DNA from: Cyclobacteriaceae bacterium
GTDB taxonomy: Bacteria; Bacteroidota; Bacteroidia; Cytophagales; Cyclobacteriaceae
Assembly (NCBI GenBank): GCA_025055435.1
Contig: JANWWN010000025.1
Location: 1 to 42,520 of the forward strand
DNA: 42,520 nt
Direction of reading: 5' to 3'
Made by a program: the position numbers and the translations under genes
Shown: positions 27,009 through 34,645 of the stretch, in pieces
Layout: the number at the start of each line of letters is the position of its first letter
Numbering within the stretch: position 1 is the first letter of the stretch
Notes under the pieces: generated by a model
What the model was told of the DNA's origin: nothing
The model's input: only the letters and a program-made list of their open reading frames with translations
Database searches by the model: none

Positions 27009-28232
27009 CTATGTTGTTTTTTTCTCCTTAAAAAACAAACCAAAAATTATCAGAACCACCAGCGCAAATCCGGCAGGCAGCAGCCAGAACTGTTGCCATT
27101 GTTGAGCTGTAAGTGAATCGGCATCCCGAAGAAAGTTGTTATAAGTAACACCCGCAACCTGTGCACCAATAAGCATGCCCAACCCGTAAGTAACCAGCAC
27201 CAGGAAGCCCTGTGCCTGGCCGCGTATTTTATCGGTTGACTGCTTATCTACGTAAATCTGGCCAGTTACGAAAAAGAAGTCATAACAGATTCCATGTAAC
27301 GCTATTCCAATAATAATCATCCAGGTAACACTTTCCGGGGCACCGGCAGCAAACAAGGCGTAGCGAACTACCCAGGCCAGCATACCTACCAACAGCATCT
27401 TCTTCACACCCAGCCGGGCGAAAAACAAAGGCATGAGCAACATAAACACCACTTCGCTCATTTGTCCGAGTGTCTGGGTTCCGGCAATGTTTTCAAATCC
27501 CGAAGCCTGCAGGTAGAGCTGGGTAAAATTGTAATAAGCAGCAAGCGGTATGCAGATGAGAAAAGAACATATCAGGAAAACATAAAAAGGTTTGCTGCCT
27601 AGCACTTCCAGAGCATCCAGCCCGGCAATACTGCGAAGCGAAACCTTTTCGCCAGCTCCTTTGGGAGGAGTGTGAGGCAGGGAAAAACTGAATAAACCCA
27701 ACAATACCGAAGCCGTGCCCGCTGTATAAAGCGGCAGCGGAGTTTTTTCAGCAATTTGTCCGGTAAGTTTTCCCAGTATAAAGCTGATGAACAAACCCGC
27801 AACAATCCAGCCGATTGTGCCAAACACCCGTATCACCGGAAATTGTTTCTCCTGATTTTGAATATGATGAAAGGCCAGGGAATTGGCCAGTCCAAGGGTA
27901 GGCATATAACATAGGTTATACGCCAGGAGCAGCAGAATAAACAATACAGGTGAAGTGCTCGCTTGTGGCGTGATGAAAAGAATAAGACCGCCCAATATAT
28001 GCAGAACACCCAGTACCTTTTCCGTGGCAAAATACCGGTCAGCTATTAATCCCAGGAAAAAAGGCGCAACAATGGCAGCAATTGGGTTAACCGTATATGG
28101 CCAATGGGTTAAGTTGGTCATGCCCAGCTCGGTCATGTAAACTGCCACACTGGTGTACCATGCACCCCAGATAAAAAATTGAAAAAACATCATGGTACTG
28201 AGACGGAAAACCAGGTTGGATGATTGCGACAT
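27009..28232 (-). CDS. MFS transporter, nucleoside:H+ symporter (NupG-like) family
   Basis: This 407-residue inner-membrane protein has 12 predicted helices. The N-terminus FFQFFIWGAWYTSVAVYMTE and the motif APFFLGLIADRYFATEKVLG are typical of the NupG/XapB nucleoside-symporter branch as found in Bacteroidota. Other matching segments are RVFGTIGWIVAG and DFFFVTGQIYVDKQ. In this phylum such proteins commonly sit beside Gfo/Idh oxidoreductases and TIM-barrel isomerases and probably carry sugars or modified sugars rather than nucleosides. Here it diverges from exactly such a cluster, with a LacI-like operator in the 151-bp gap. The substrate is inferred from context only. Confidence 0.82.
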   Translation of the reverse strand: MSQSSNLVFRLSTMMFFQFFIWGAWYTSVAVYMTELGMTNLTHWPYTVNPIAAIVAPFFLGLIADRYFATEKVLGVLHILGGLILFITPQASTSPVLFILLLLAYNLCYMPTLGLANSLAFHHIQNQEKQFPVIRVFGTIGWIVAGLFISFILGKLTGQIAEKTPLPLYTAGTASVLLGLFSFSLPHTPPKGAGEKVSLRSIAGLDALEVLGSKPFYVFLICSFLICIPLAAYYNFTQLYLQASGFENIAGTQTLGQMSEVVFMLLMPLFFARLGVKKMLLVGMLAWVVRYALFAAGAPESVTWMIIIGIALHGICYDFFFVTGQIYVDKQSTDKIRGQAQGFLVLVTYGLGMLIGAQVAGVTYNNFLRDADSLTAQQWQQFWLLPAGFALVVLIIFGLFFKEKKTT

Positions 28233-28280
28233 ACTGTTTGGGTTTGATTAAGCATCGAAAATATCAAAGGATTTTGCCGG

Positions 28281-28316
28281 TTATGCAAACAAGTTTTTAC
28301 GAAAACGTTTGCATAA
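28281..28316. promoter_or_regulatory. Nested LacI-type operator palindrome in the MFS/Gfo-Idh divergent region
   Basis: Perfect 10-bp arms TTATGCAAAC (28281-28290) and GTTTGCATAA (28307-28316) enclose a 16-bp spacer that itself holds GTTTT-TACG-AAAAC. The right half GAAAACGTTTGC fits LacI/CcpA-type operators well. Placed midway between the two divergent genes, it could control both. The symmetry is direct observation; the binding protein is inferred. Confidence 0.65.
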
Positions 28317-28383
28317 AAATCCCATGAATTTTCGCCTTCATCTTTTGCTATATTGTGAGCCGCTAAACCAAACCTGTATTGAA

Positions 28384-29541
28384 ATGAAAAGAAAGCTCAG
28401 AATGGGCATGGTGGGCGGAAGTTCCGATGCATTTATCGGAGCAGTCCATAGAAGGGTGGCTGCGCTTGATGGTTACATCGAGCTGGTATGCGGGGCATTC
28501 AGCAGCAATCCGGAAAAGAGTAAAGCCACAGGCAAAAGTTTATTCCTTTCGCCCGACCGTGTTTATGAAAGCTACACGGAAATGATTGAAGCTGAGAAGA
28601 AGCTTCCGCCCGATAAGCGAATGGATTTCATTTCCATCGTAACACCCAATCACGTTCATTTTGCACCGGCAAAACTCGCGCTGGAAAACGGCTTTCATGT
28701 AATATGCGACAAGCCCATGACCTTGTCGCTTGCCGAAGCAAAGCAACTAAAAAGAATTGCAGATAAATCAGGGCTGGTGTTCGCATTAACACATACCTAT
28801 ACGGGCTATCCCATGGTAAAAGAAGCCCGGCAGCTTGTGCGAAAAGGAGTGCTGGGCGCTATTCGAAAAATTTATGTAGAGTACACACAAGGTTGGTTAT
28901 CCCAACCCATAGAACGAACAGGTCAAAAACAAGCCTCCTGGCGGTCCGACCCGAAATATTCCGGCCTGGGCGGAGCCATTGCCGATATCGGCACGCATGC
29001 TGCCAACCTTGCTGAGTTTATTTCCGGTCAAACCATAACTGAGCTGTGCGCTGATTTGCAAACTGTTGTTGCCGGACGCGTTTTGGATGATGATGCCACA
29101 ATGCTGCTTCGCTTCGATGGCGGAGCAACCGGTATGCTCGTGGCTACGCAGGTGGCAGCCGGTGAGGAAAACAACCTGTTTATACGGGTATATGGCGAAA
29201 AAGGTGGACTGGAATGGAGGCAGGAAGAGCCAAATACCCTGGTCGTGAAATGGCCTGACAAGCCACGCCAGATACTGCGCACGGGATTGCCCTATGTAGG
29301 CGAAGAGGCAAAAGCCGCCACCCGCGTTCCTTCAGGTCATCCGGAAGGCTACCTCGAAGCATTTGCCAACATCTACGTAGCGTTTGCGCGTGCGGTAAAT
29401 GATCACAGGAGCGGCAAAAAGATTGACCCGCATCGTTATGGTTTTCCCGATGTTAATGACGGTGTGCGGGGAATGGCCTTTATTGAAGCCGCCGTTAAAT
29501 CATCACGACAAAAACAAAAATGGGTACGCATACCGGTTTAA
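28384..29541 (+). CDS. Gfo/Idh/MocA family NAD(P)-dependent sugar oxidoreductase
   Basis: This 385-residue protein has an N-terminal Rossmann domain with the motif GMVGGSSDAFIG (about residues 8-19). The family segment VTPNHVHFAPAKLALENGFH is followed by CDKPMTLS, the usual EKP Lys motif with Asp for Glu. The C-terminal domain carries GGAIADIGTHAANLAEF with the expected catalytic His. The family oxidises or reduces hydroxyls of sugars and inositols. Neighbouring TIM barrels and the cytochrome suggest keto-sugar metabolism. The frame opens at a TTG at 28309, overlapping the operator region; the ATG at 28384 gives the standard N-terminus. No signal peptide is visible, so it should be cytoplasmic. 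It is first gene of a rightward operon reaching at least 32328. Confidence 0.88.
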   Translation: MKRKLRMGMVGGSSDAFIGAVHRRVAALDGYIELVCGAFSSNPEKSKATGKSLFLSPDRVYESYTEMIEAEKKLPPDKRMDFISIVTPNHVHFAPAKLALENGFHVICDKPMTLSLAEAKQLKRIADKSGLVFALTHTYTGYPMVKEARQLVRKGVLGAIRKIYVEYTQGWLSQPIERTGQKQASWRSDPKYSGLGGAIADIGTHAANLAEFISGQTITELCADLQTVVAGRVLDDDATMLLRFDGGATGMLVATQVAAGEENNLFIRVYGEKGGLEWRQEEPNTLVVKWPDKPRQILRTGLPYVGEEAKAATRVPSGHPEGYLEAFANIYVAFARAVNDHRSGKKIDPHRYGFPDVNDGVRGMAFIEAAVKSSRQKQKWVRIPV

Positions 29542-29565
29542 ATTAGACAATTAATTCATCACAGC

Positions 29566-30618
29566 ATGAAAACCATCAAAGGTCCCGGTTTATTCCTCGC
29601 ACAGTTTATGGGCGATAAACCACCGTTTAATACCATGGAGTCCATCTGCAAATGGGCAGCATCTCTGGGATTTGTCGGAGTACAGATTCCTACAGTGGAT
29701 GAACGTTGTATTGACTTGAAAAAAGTTGCCGAAAGCAAAGACTTTGCCGATGAATACAAGGAAACCATCCGCAGTTATGGTGTGGAAATAACCGAACTAT
29801 CAACACACCTGCAGGGACAACTGGTTGCCGTTCATCCGGCTTACGATATCCTGTTTGACAGCTTCGCCCCGCCTCAATACCGCAACAACCCGAAAGCCCG
29901 ACAAGCCTGGGCTGTTGACCAGCTTAAACTGGCAGCCAAGGCCAGCCGTAATCTGGGTATTGATGTTTGCGTTACGTTTTCAGGTGCATTGATTTGGCCT
30001 TATGTATATCCGTGGCCGCAACGTTCCAAAGGTCTGGTAGATGATGCATTTAAAGAGCTGGCCAAACGATGGTTGCCCATACTGAATTTTTTTGATGAAC
30101 AGGGTGTGGATTTATGCTACGAAGTTCATGCCGGTGAAGACCTGCACGATGGAATAACATTCGAACGCTTTTGGGAAGCCACCGGTAAGCATCCCCGGGT
30201 AAATCTGCTGTATGACCCAAGCCATTTCATCCTTCAGCAACTCGATTATATTACTTACATCGACCACTATCACAGTTTCATCAAGATGTTTCATGTAAAA
30301 GATGCCGAGTATCATCCCAACGGAAAATGCGGAGCCTATGGAGGCTATCTCGACTGGAGCGAACGTCCCGGACGCTTCCGCTCGTTGGGCGATGGTCAGG
30401 TGGATTTTAAACGCATATTCTCCAAACTGGCCTATTATAATTATCCCGGCTGGGCGGTACTCGAGTGGGAGTGCGTATTAAAACATCCCGAGCAGGGCGC
30501 TGCAGAAGGCGCACGCTTCATAAAAGACCACATCATTCGGGTAACCGATAAAGCTTTTGACGATTTTGCTGCGGCAAAAACAGATACAGAAATCAACCGA
30601 AAAATTATGGGACTATGA
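29566..30618 (+). CDS. Sugar phosphate isomerase/epimerase family TIM barrel (AP-endonuclease-2-like)
   Basis: This 350-residue protein belongs to the xylose-isomerase-like TIM-barrel superfamily. Probable metal ligands are Glu186 (CYEVHAGED), Asp217 (LLYDPSHF), His243 (MFHVKDAEYH) and Glu300/302 (VLEWECVLK). The insert YLDWSERPGRFRSLGDGQVD is common in Bacteroidota members found next to Gfo/Idh proteins. No signal peptide is seen, so it is likely cytoplasmic. It lies 24 bp after the Gfo/Idh gene, and its TGA overlaps the cytochrome ATG (ATGA), implying translational coupling. Relatives act as isomerases, epimerases or 3-keto-glycoside lyases/hydrolases; which applies cannot be decided from sequence. 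Confidence 0.85.
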   Translation: MKTIKGPGLFLAQFMGDKPPFNTMESICKWAASLGFVGVQIPTVDERCIDLKKVAESKDFADEYKETIRSYGVEITELSTHLQGQLVAVHPAYDILFDSFAPPQYRNNPKARQAWAVDQLKLAAKASRNLGIDVCVTFSGALIWPYVYPWPQRSKGLVDDAFKELAKRWLPILNFFDEQGVDLCYEVHAGEDLHDGITFERFWEATGKHPRVNLLYDPSHFILQQLDYITYIDHYHSFIKMFHVKDAEYHPNGKCGAYGGYLDWSERPGRFRSLGDGQVDFKRIFSKLAYYNYPGWAVLEWECVLKHPEQGAAEGARFIKDHIIRVTDKAFDDFAAAKTDTEINRKIMGL

Positions 30619-30971
30619 AACGGATAATACAGGCTGCCGCAGCAGTGGCATTGACGCTTTTTTGCCATGCCTGCGGAAAAAAAGTTGACAGCGAATCGCA
30701 GATACGCGAAGGAGAAATTCTGGTGCGCGCAAGTGATTGTAAAACCTGCCATCACGTCACCAATAAAATCATCGGACCTTCACATACTGACGTCGCACGT
30801 AAATATGAATTTACAACTGCCAACGTTAAAATGCTGGCAGAAAGAATCATTAAGGGCAGCAGCGGGGTGTGGGGTGAAATTCCGATGACGGCCCACCCGG
30901 ACCTCTCGCAGGAAGATGCCGAAAAAATGGCGCGTTACGTGCTTTCGCTGGACGGTGAAACGGAAAAATGA
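30615..30971 (+). CDS. Small class I c-type cytochrome
   Basis: This 118-residue protein has an N-terminal export signal (residues 1-19, possibly lipoprotein with Cys20 in CHACGKK, though the lipobox is poor). The heme-binding motif is CKTCH (42-46) and the axial ligand is probably Met91 in GEIPMTAHPD. The IIGPSH and ARYVLSLDG segments are typical of cytochrome c551/552-like proteins. It should carry one covalently bound heme in the periplasm and shuttle electrons to the respiratory chain. Its ATG overlaps the TIM-barrel stop, so it is an integral part of the operon. In related clusters such cytochromes often accept electrons from sugar (for example GMC-type) dehydrogenases; no such enzyme is present in this window. 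Confidence 0.9.
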   Translation: MKRIIQAAAAVALTLFCHACGKKVDSESQIREGEILVRASDCKTCHHVTNKIIGPSHTDVARKYEFTTANVKMLAERIIKGSSGVWGEIPMTAHPDLSQEDAEKMARYVLSLDGETEK

Positions 30972-31018
30972 CCGCGAGAAGCCGAAAAGATTGGCATTTT
31001 TTTTCGCAACTTAACCTC

Positions 31019-31444
31019 ATGATTATCCCCATATTCGATAACGAATATGTTACCTGTGAACTGGACGATGCGCTTCCGGTGCTGAAACACCGGTGGAAAG
31101 GCCCGTTGCCCGGAGAAATTTTCCGGCAGAACTTACTGGCCATTGCTGAACGCTACCGTGAATTATCAAAATCGTATAAAAACCTGGCCTGGCTGGCTGA
31201 TACGCAACTGTTAGGTGAAGTGGATGATGAAACCGAAAAATGGTTTGCCGAAGTCTGGGATAACCTTTTGTTTAGTGAACTAGGTGTTAAGTTTCATGCC
31301 GTGATTTTAGGAGAAGACCTGTTTGCCGAATATCCGATGGAAAAATTCAAGCTGCGTGCAGCGGAAAAATTCAAAATGCATGGAGTTCAGCTTGAGGTCT
31401 TCTCAGATGAAGAAGAAGCGTACGACTGGATACGAACCCGTTAA
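31019..31444 (+). CDS. Small uncharacterised protein, SpoIIAA/STAS-like
   Basis: I do not recognise a specific function. From the ATG at 31019 the protein has 141 residues, no signal peptide and no TM helix. It starts with a beta strand MIIPIFDNEYVTCELDDAL. It then has helices around NLLAIAERYRELSKSYK, a strand NLAWLADTQLL, the helix ETEKWFAEVWDNLL and strand FHAVILGEDLF. It ends with the EVFSDEEEAYDWI helix. This alternation and the terminal DEEEAYDWI pattern resemble SpoIIAA-like/STAS single-domain proteins. An alternative ATG at 30968 overlaps the cytochrome stop (ATGA) and adds 17 residues of polar, family-unlike sequence; it could be the real coupled start. It lies between the cytochrome and the second TIM barrel. 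Confidence 0.65.
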   Translation: MIIPIFDNEYVTCELDDALPVLKHRWKGPLPGEIFRQNLLAIAERYRELSKSYKNLAWLADTQLLGEVDDETEKWFAEVWDNLLFSELGVKFHAVILGEDLFAEYPMEKFKLRAAEKFKMHGVQLEVFSDEEEAYDWIRTR

Positions 31445-31455
31445 ATCTAAATACT

Positions 31456-32328
31456 ATGAAAAGAAGAGAATTTATTTCCCGCTCCGCAATAGCCGCCGGA
31501 ACCGTTATGTTGCCTGCCTGGTTACAGGCCTGCACAACAGCTTCGCGTAAATCCATCGGATTGCAACTTTATACGCTGCGCGATGTGATATTCCAGGACC
31601 TGCGCGGCACGCTTGAAAAAGTGGCCGGTTTCGGATATACCGAGGTTGAGACTTTTTCTTATGGCGATGGAAAAATTTTTGGTCAGCCATTTTCCGACTT
31701 TGTTAAAATGACCCGCGACATGGGATTAAAAGTTACCAGCGGGCACTATCTTACCGGCTTCGGACAAAAGGCAACAGGTACACTGCGCAATGGCTGGGAA
31801 AAAGCCGTGGAAGATGCAAAAGCAGCAGGGCAGGAGTATATGGTTATTGCCTACCTCTTTGATGGTGAGCGGCAAAGCCTTGATGACTACAAGCGACTGT
31901 GTGCAGAGATGAACAAAGCGGCTGAAGTATGCAAAGCCGCAGGCATCCGGTTGGGCTACCACAACCATGCTTTTGAATTTGAACCACTTGATGGGCATAT
32001 ACCCTACGATGTAATGCTGGCAGAACTGGACCCTAAACTGGTGGCGATGGAACTTGACCTGTATTGGATAGTGCGCGCTGGCAAATCGCCCGATGATTAT
32101 TTCAAAAAGCACCCTGGCAGGTTTGAACTCTGGCATGTAAAGGACATGCACAAAGATGATCCCGCTAAAAACGCTGATTTGGGACAGGGAAAGATTAACT
32201 TCCCGGAAATTTTCAGGCAGGCAAAACAATCCGGAATGAAACATTTTTATGTTGAGCAGGAAACGTATGAAGTTTCATCGCTCGTAAGTGTTGAAAACAA
32301 CTACAAGTACATTTCAGGAATTATTTAA
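31456..32328 (+). CDS. Tat-exported sugar phosphate isomerase/epimerase-like TIM barrel
   Basis: This 290-residue protein begins with a twin-arginine signal (KRREFISRSAIAAG, Arg3-Arg4), followed by LQAC, a plausible lipobox (Cys26). It should therefore be folded before export and be periplasmic, perhaps membrane-anchored. The barrel starts IGLQLYTLRD and carries probable metal ligands in GYHNHAFEFE (His169/His171), MELDLYW (Asp201), LWHVKDMH (His227) and YVEQE (Glu267). Such Tat-secreted AP-endonuclease-like barrels are frequent in Bacteroidota sugar clusters, and some relatives act on 3-keto-glycosides. It forms a pair with the cytoplasmic barrel at 29566: one periplasmic, one cytoplasmic. 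It starts 11 bp after the small protein's stop and lies 6 bp before the membrane-protein gene. Confidence 0.85.
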   Translation: MKRREFISRSAIAAGTVMLPAWLQACTTASRKSIGLQLYTLRDVIFQDLRGTLEKVAGFGYTEVETFSYGDGKIFGQPFSDFVKMTRDMGLKVTSGHYLTGFGQKATGTLRNGWEKAVEDAKAAGQEYMVIAYLFDGERQSLDDYKRLCAEMNKAAEVCKAAGIRLGYHNHAFEFEPLDGHIPYDVMLAELDPKLVAMELDLYWIVRAGKSPDDYFKKHPGRFELWHVKDMHKDDPAKNADLGQGKINFPEIFRQAKQSGMKHFYVEQETYEVSSLVSVENNYKYISGII

Positions 32329-32334
32329 CCGGAT

Positions 32335-32715
32335 ATGCGCACCCTCCGGTTTTTACTGGCACTGTTGTTTATCATTCTTGCCTTTTATGAAACATCCGGG
32401 TTGCACCCCCTAATCTGGATTCTCCTCTTCGGGGTAATGGCACTGCTCTCCATATTGGCCATGTTTAATGTCTTCTTCCGGCCGGTTCTCATGGCCGCGG
32501 CATTTGGATTTCTGCTGTACATGCTGTTTTCATTTCAAAATTTTACAGGAGCAGTACAACAGCAACTCACGATTAGAGAGCTTTGGAATCATCCGGACAT
32601 CCGCTACTGGATGTACGCCGCATTGTGCTTTGTAGTTTGCACATCCTACTTGGTACAGGCGCTGCGAACTAAATCGCACCTCAAACGTTTGCAAAGTAAC
32701 AGTCAAATGAAATAA
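32335..32715 (+). CDS. Small four-helix membrane protein, TMEM220-like
   Basis: This 126-residue protein has about four hydrophobic helices (residues about 3-21, 25-45, 48-68 and 90-108) and a basic C-terminal tail (RTKSHLKRLQ). The pattern of a short loop followed by PLIWILLFGVMALLS resembles the TMEM220 family, whose function is unknown. It is the last gene of the Gfo/Idh operon, starting 6 bp after the Tat-exported barrel. Its final codons contain the perfect palindrome CAAACGTTTG, apparently an operator of the next gene. Confidence 0.55.
   Translation: MRTLRFLLALLFIILAFYETSGLHPLIWILLFGVMALLSILAMFNVFFRPVLMAAAFGFLLYMLFSFQNFTGAVQQQLTIRELWNHPDIRYWMYAALCFVVCTSYLVQALRTKSHLKRLQSNSQMK
32682..32692. 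promoter_or_regulatory. LacI-type operator-like palindrome upstream of the lipoprotein amylase
   Basis: CAAACGTTTG (32682-32691) is a perfect 10-bp palindrome extended to CAAACGTTTGC. It shares its core with the sites at 10182-10210 and 28281-28316. It sits inside the 3' end of the preceding gene, about 30 bp upstream of the -33 box of the GH13 promoter. Confidence 0.5.
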
Positions 32716-32721
32716 TCCTTA

Positions 32722-32750
32722 TTGCGTTTCTTGGCAGCACAATACCTTTG
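32722..32750 (+). promoter_or_regulatory. Promoter of the lipoprotein GH13 amylase
   Basis: TTG (32722-32724), an 18-bp spacer, then TACCTTTG (32743-32750), an exact TAnnTTTG. The start codon at 32765 would leave a leader of only about 8 nt. This is the best promoter match in the window. Confidence 0.65.
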
Positions 32751-32764
32751 CGCTATTTTTAGCC

Positions 32765-34540
32765 ATGATTCAAAGGTTGCTGATTTTGTCGTTGTTGCTC
32801 TTTACCTGTTGTGTGCGAAACAAAGAATCCATACCTGAACTGCCTGAAGTAAATGCACCGCACAACCGCACTGTTATTTATCAAATCATGGTGAGGTTGT
32901 TTGGTAACAAGCAAACCGTAAACAAGCGTTTTGGAACCTTGGCTGAAAACGGATGCGGCAAAATGGCTGACATCAATGACGCCGCCCTTCAGGGCATTAA
33001 AGAATTGGGCGCTACCCACGTATGGTACACGGGTATCATCGAACATGCCTCCTGCACAGCCTACCCGGAATATGGTATTCAGGGTGATGACCCGGATGTG
33101 GTGAAAGGTGTGGCCGGCTCACCTTATTCCGTTCGTGATTATTACGATGTGCATCCCGACCTGGCTATTAACATTCCGAACCGGATGAAAGAATTTGAAG
33201 AACTGGTGGAACGTACACACCGGCATGGTTTAAAAGTCATAATCGATTTCGTACCCAACCATGTGGCCCGTTCATACCGTTCGGATGCAAAACCGCGCAC
33301 GGTTCGTGATTTTGGTGAAGACGATAACCGAAACCTTGCTTTTGCTCCGGCAAACAACTTTTATTATCTACCCGGCAAACGTTTTAAACCGCCCCGAACC
33401 GAATTTATTATTCCCGGGATGGACGGTGAATTTGATGAATATCCGGCCAAGGCCACAGCTAATGATGTGTTTTCACCAAATCCCTCTGTAAACGACTGGT
33501 TTGAAGCGGTTAAACTGAATTACGGTATTGACATGAATGGGGGAGAAGCTTCATTCTTCGATCCTGTGCCGGATACCTGGATTAAAATGCGCGATATTTT
33601 GATGTACTGGACAGATAAAGGAGTTGACGGTTTTCGTTGCGATGTAGCCTGGATGGTTCCCGTTCAATTCTGGAACTGGGTTATACCTCAGGTAAAATCG
33701 CGTAATCCCGATATGCTTTTCATTGCCGAAATCTATCAACCCGAATTGTACCGCGACTTTCTGAACATTGCCCGCTTTGATTTACTCTACGATAAAGTGC
33801 AACTCTACGACACATTGCGCCTGCTGATGGAAGGCAAAAGCGAAGGGCAAGCCATTGCAAGTATCCAAAACGAACTCCGGGATATCAGCAGCCGGTTGCT
33901 TCACTTCATGGAGAACCATGATGAACAACGTATCGCTTCCGAACATTTTGCGGGTAATCCATGGAAAGGAATTCCGGCTATGGTCATTTCATCAACCCTT
34001 GATAACGGAGCCATTCTCATCTACTTTGGTCAGGAAGTTGGCGAGCCGGCAACTGGCGATCCGGGCTTCCAGACTTTTGAAAAGAAAGGTGTTACCACCA
34101 AGATGGATTATTGGGCCGTACCCGAACATCAGAAATGGATGAATGGCGGAGCGTTTGATGGCGGGGGTTTGTCGGAAGATCAGAAACAGCTTCGGCAAAC
34201 CTATGGCCGTCTCCTCAAACTATCCGCCACGTCACCGGCTCTTCTTTACGGTGAATTTGCTGACCTGACAAAATTTAACTTCGCTAAAAAAAATATTTCC
34301 AATCGCATTGTAGCATATTTGCGTTATAACCAATCCGAAAAACTGTTGATCATTGCCGGCTTTAACGACCGTACCGAAAATGCAGTTGTTGAATTTCCTG
34401 TTCATCTGTTAAGTGAATTAAAAACCGAATCTGAAACGGTTCGGCTGAAGGATATGATGAGTGAAACCGAAATGGAAATAACTGATGCGTTGGGCATAGC
34501 GATACGACCTTTCGGATATTATCTCTTTAAAGTACAGTAA
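32765..34540 (+). CDS. GH13 alpha-amylase family enzyme, predicted lipoprotein
   Basis: This 591-residue GH13 enzyme has an N-terminal signal of lipoprotein type (LLILSLLLFTCC, Cys15 or Cys16). Its catalytic set is complete: region I DFVPNH (Asp161), nucleophile Asp293 in GVDGFRCDVAWM, acid/base Glu322 in LFIAEIYQ and Asp386 in FMENHDEQR. A C-terminal beta domain ends GYYLFKVQ. As a lipoprotein it may occupy the SusG-like position, cutting alpha-glucan at the outer membrane, complementing the T9SS-secreted amylase at 16410. It has its own promoter and an operator-like palindrome upstream, and is followed by 105 bp before the TreS-maltokinase operon. Exact product specificity is unknown. Confidence 0.9.
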   Translation: MIQRLLILSLLLFTCCVRNKESIPELPEVNAPHNRTVIYQIMVRLFGNKQTVNKRFGTLAENGCGKMADINDAALQGIKELGATHVWYTGIIEHASCTAYPEYGIQGDDPDVVKGVAGSPYSVRDYYDVHPDLAINIPNRMKEFEELVERTHRHGLKVIIDFVPNHVARSYRSDAKPRTVRDFGEDDNRNLAFAPANNFYYLPGKRFKPPRTEFIIPGMDGEFDEYPAKATANDVFSPNPSVNDWFEAVKLNYGIDMNGGEASFFDPVPDTWIKMRDILMYWTDKGVDGFRCDVAWMVPVQFWNWVIPQVKSRNPDMLFIAEIYQPELYRDFLNIARFDLLYDKVQLYDTLRLLMEGKSEGQAIASIQNELRDISSRLLHFMENHDEQRIASEHFAGNPWKGIPAMVISSTLDNGAILIYFGQEVGEPATGDPGFQTFEKKGVTTKMDYWAVPEHQKWMNGGAFDGGGLSEDQKQLRQTYGRLLKLSATSPALLYGEFADLTKFNFAKKNISNRIVAYLRYNQSEKLLIIAGFNDRTENAVVEFPVHLLSELKTESETVRLKDMMSETEMEITDALGIAIRPFGYYLFKVQ

Positions 34541-34598
34541 CACTGCAAAAATTAACCTGTGTTGAAAGAAACGGCGTTCGTTGGTTATAACTGGATTT

Positions 34599-34617
34599 AT
34601 CATTAAAAACTAATGAT
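34599..34617. repeat. Short inverted repeat before the TreS-maltokinase operon
   Basis: ATCATTA (34599-34605) and TAATGAT (34611-34617) form a perfect 7-bp inverted repeat around AAAAC, 29 bp before the start codon. It could be an operator or chance. No clear TAnnTTTG promoter was found in the 105-bp gap. Confidence 0.3.
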
Positions 34618-34645
34618 GTTCGCGTAGCTTCCACGATAAACCATT

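Noticed and set aside
28309-28383. Upstream TTG start for the Gfo/Idh gene
   Set aside because: It would place coding sequence over the operator palindrome; the ATG at 28384 yields the canonical N-terminus.
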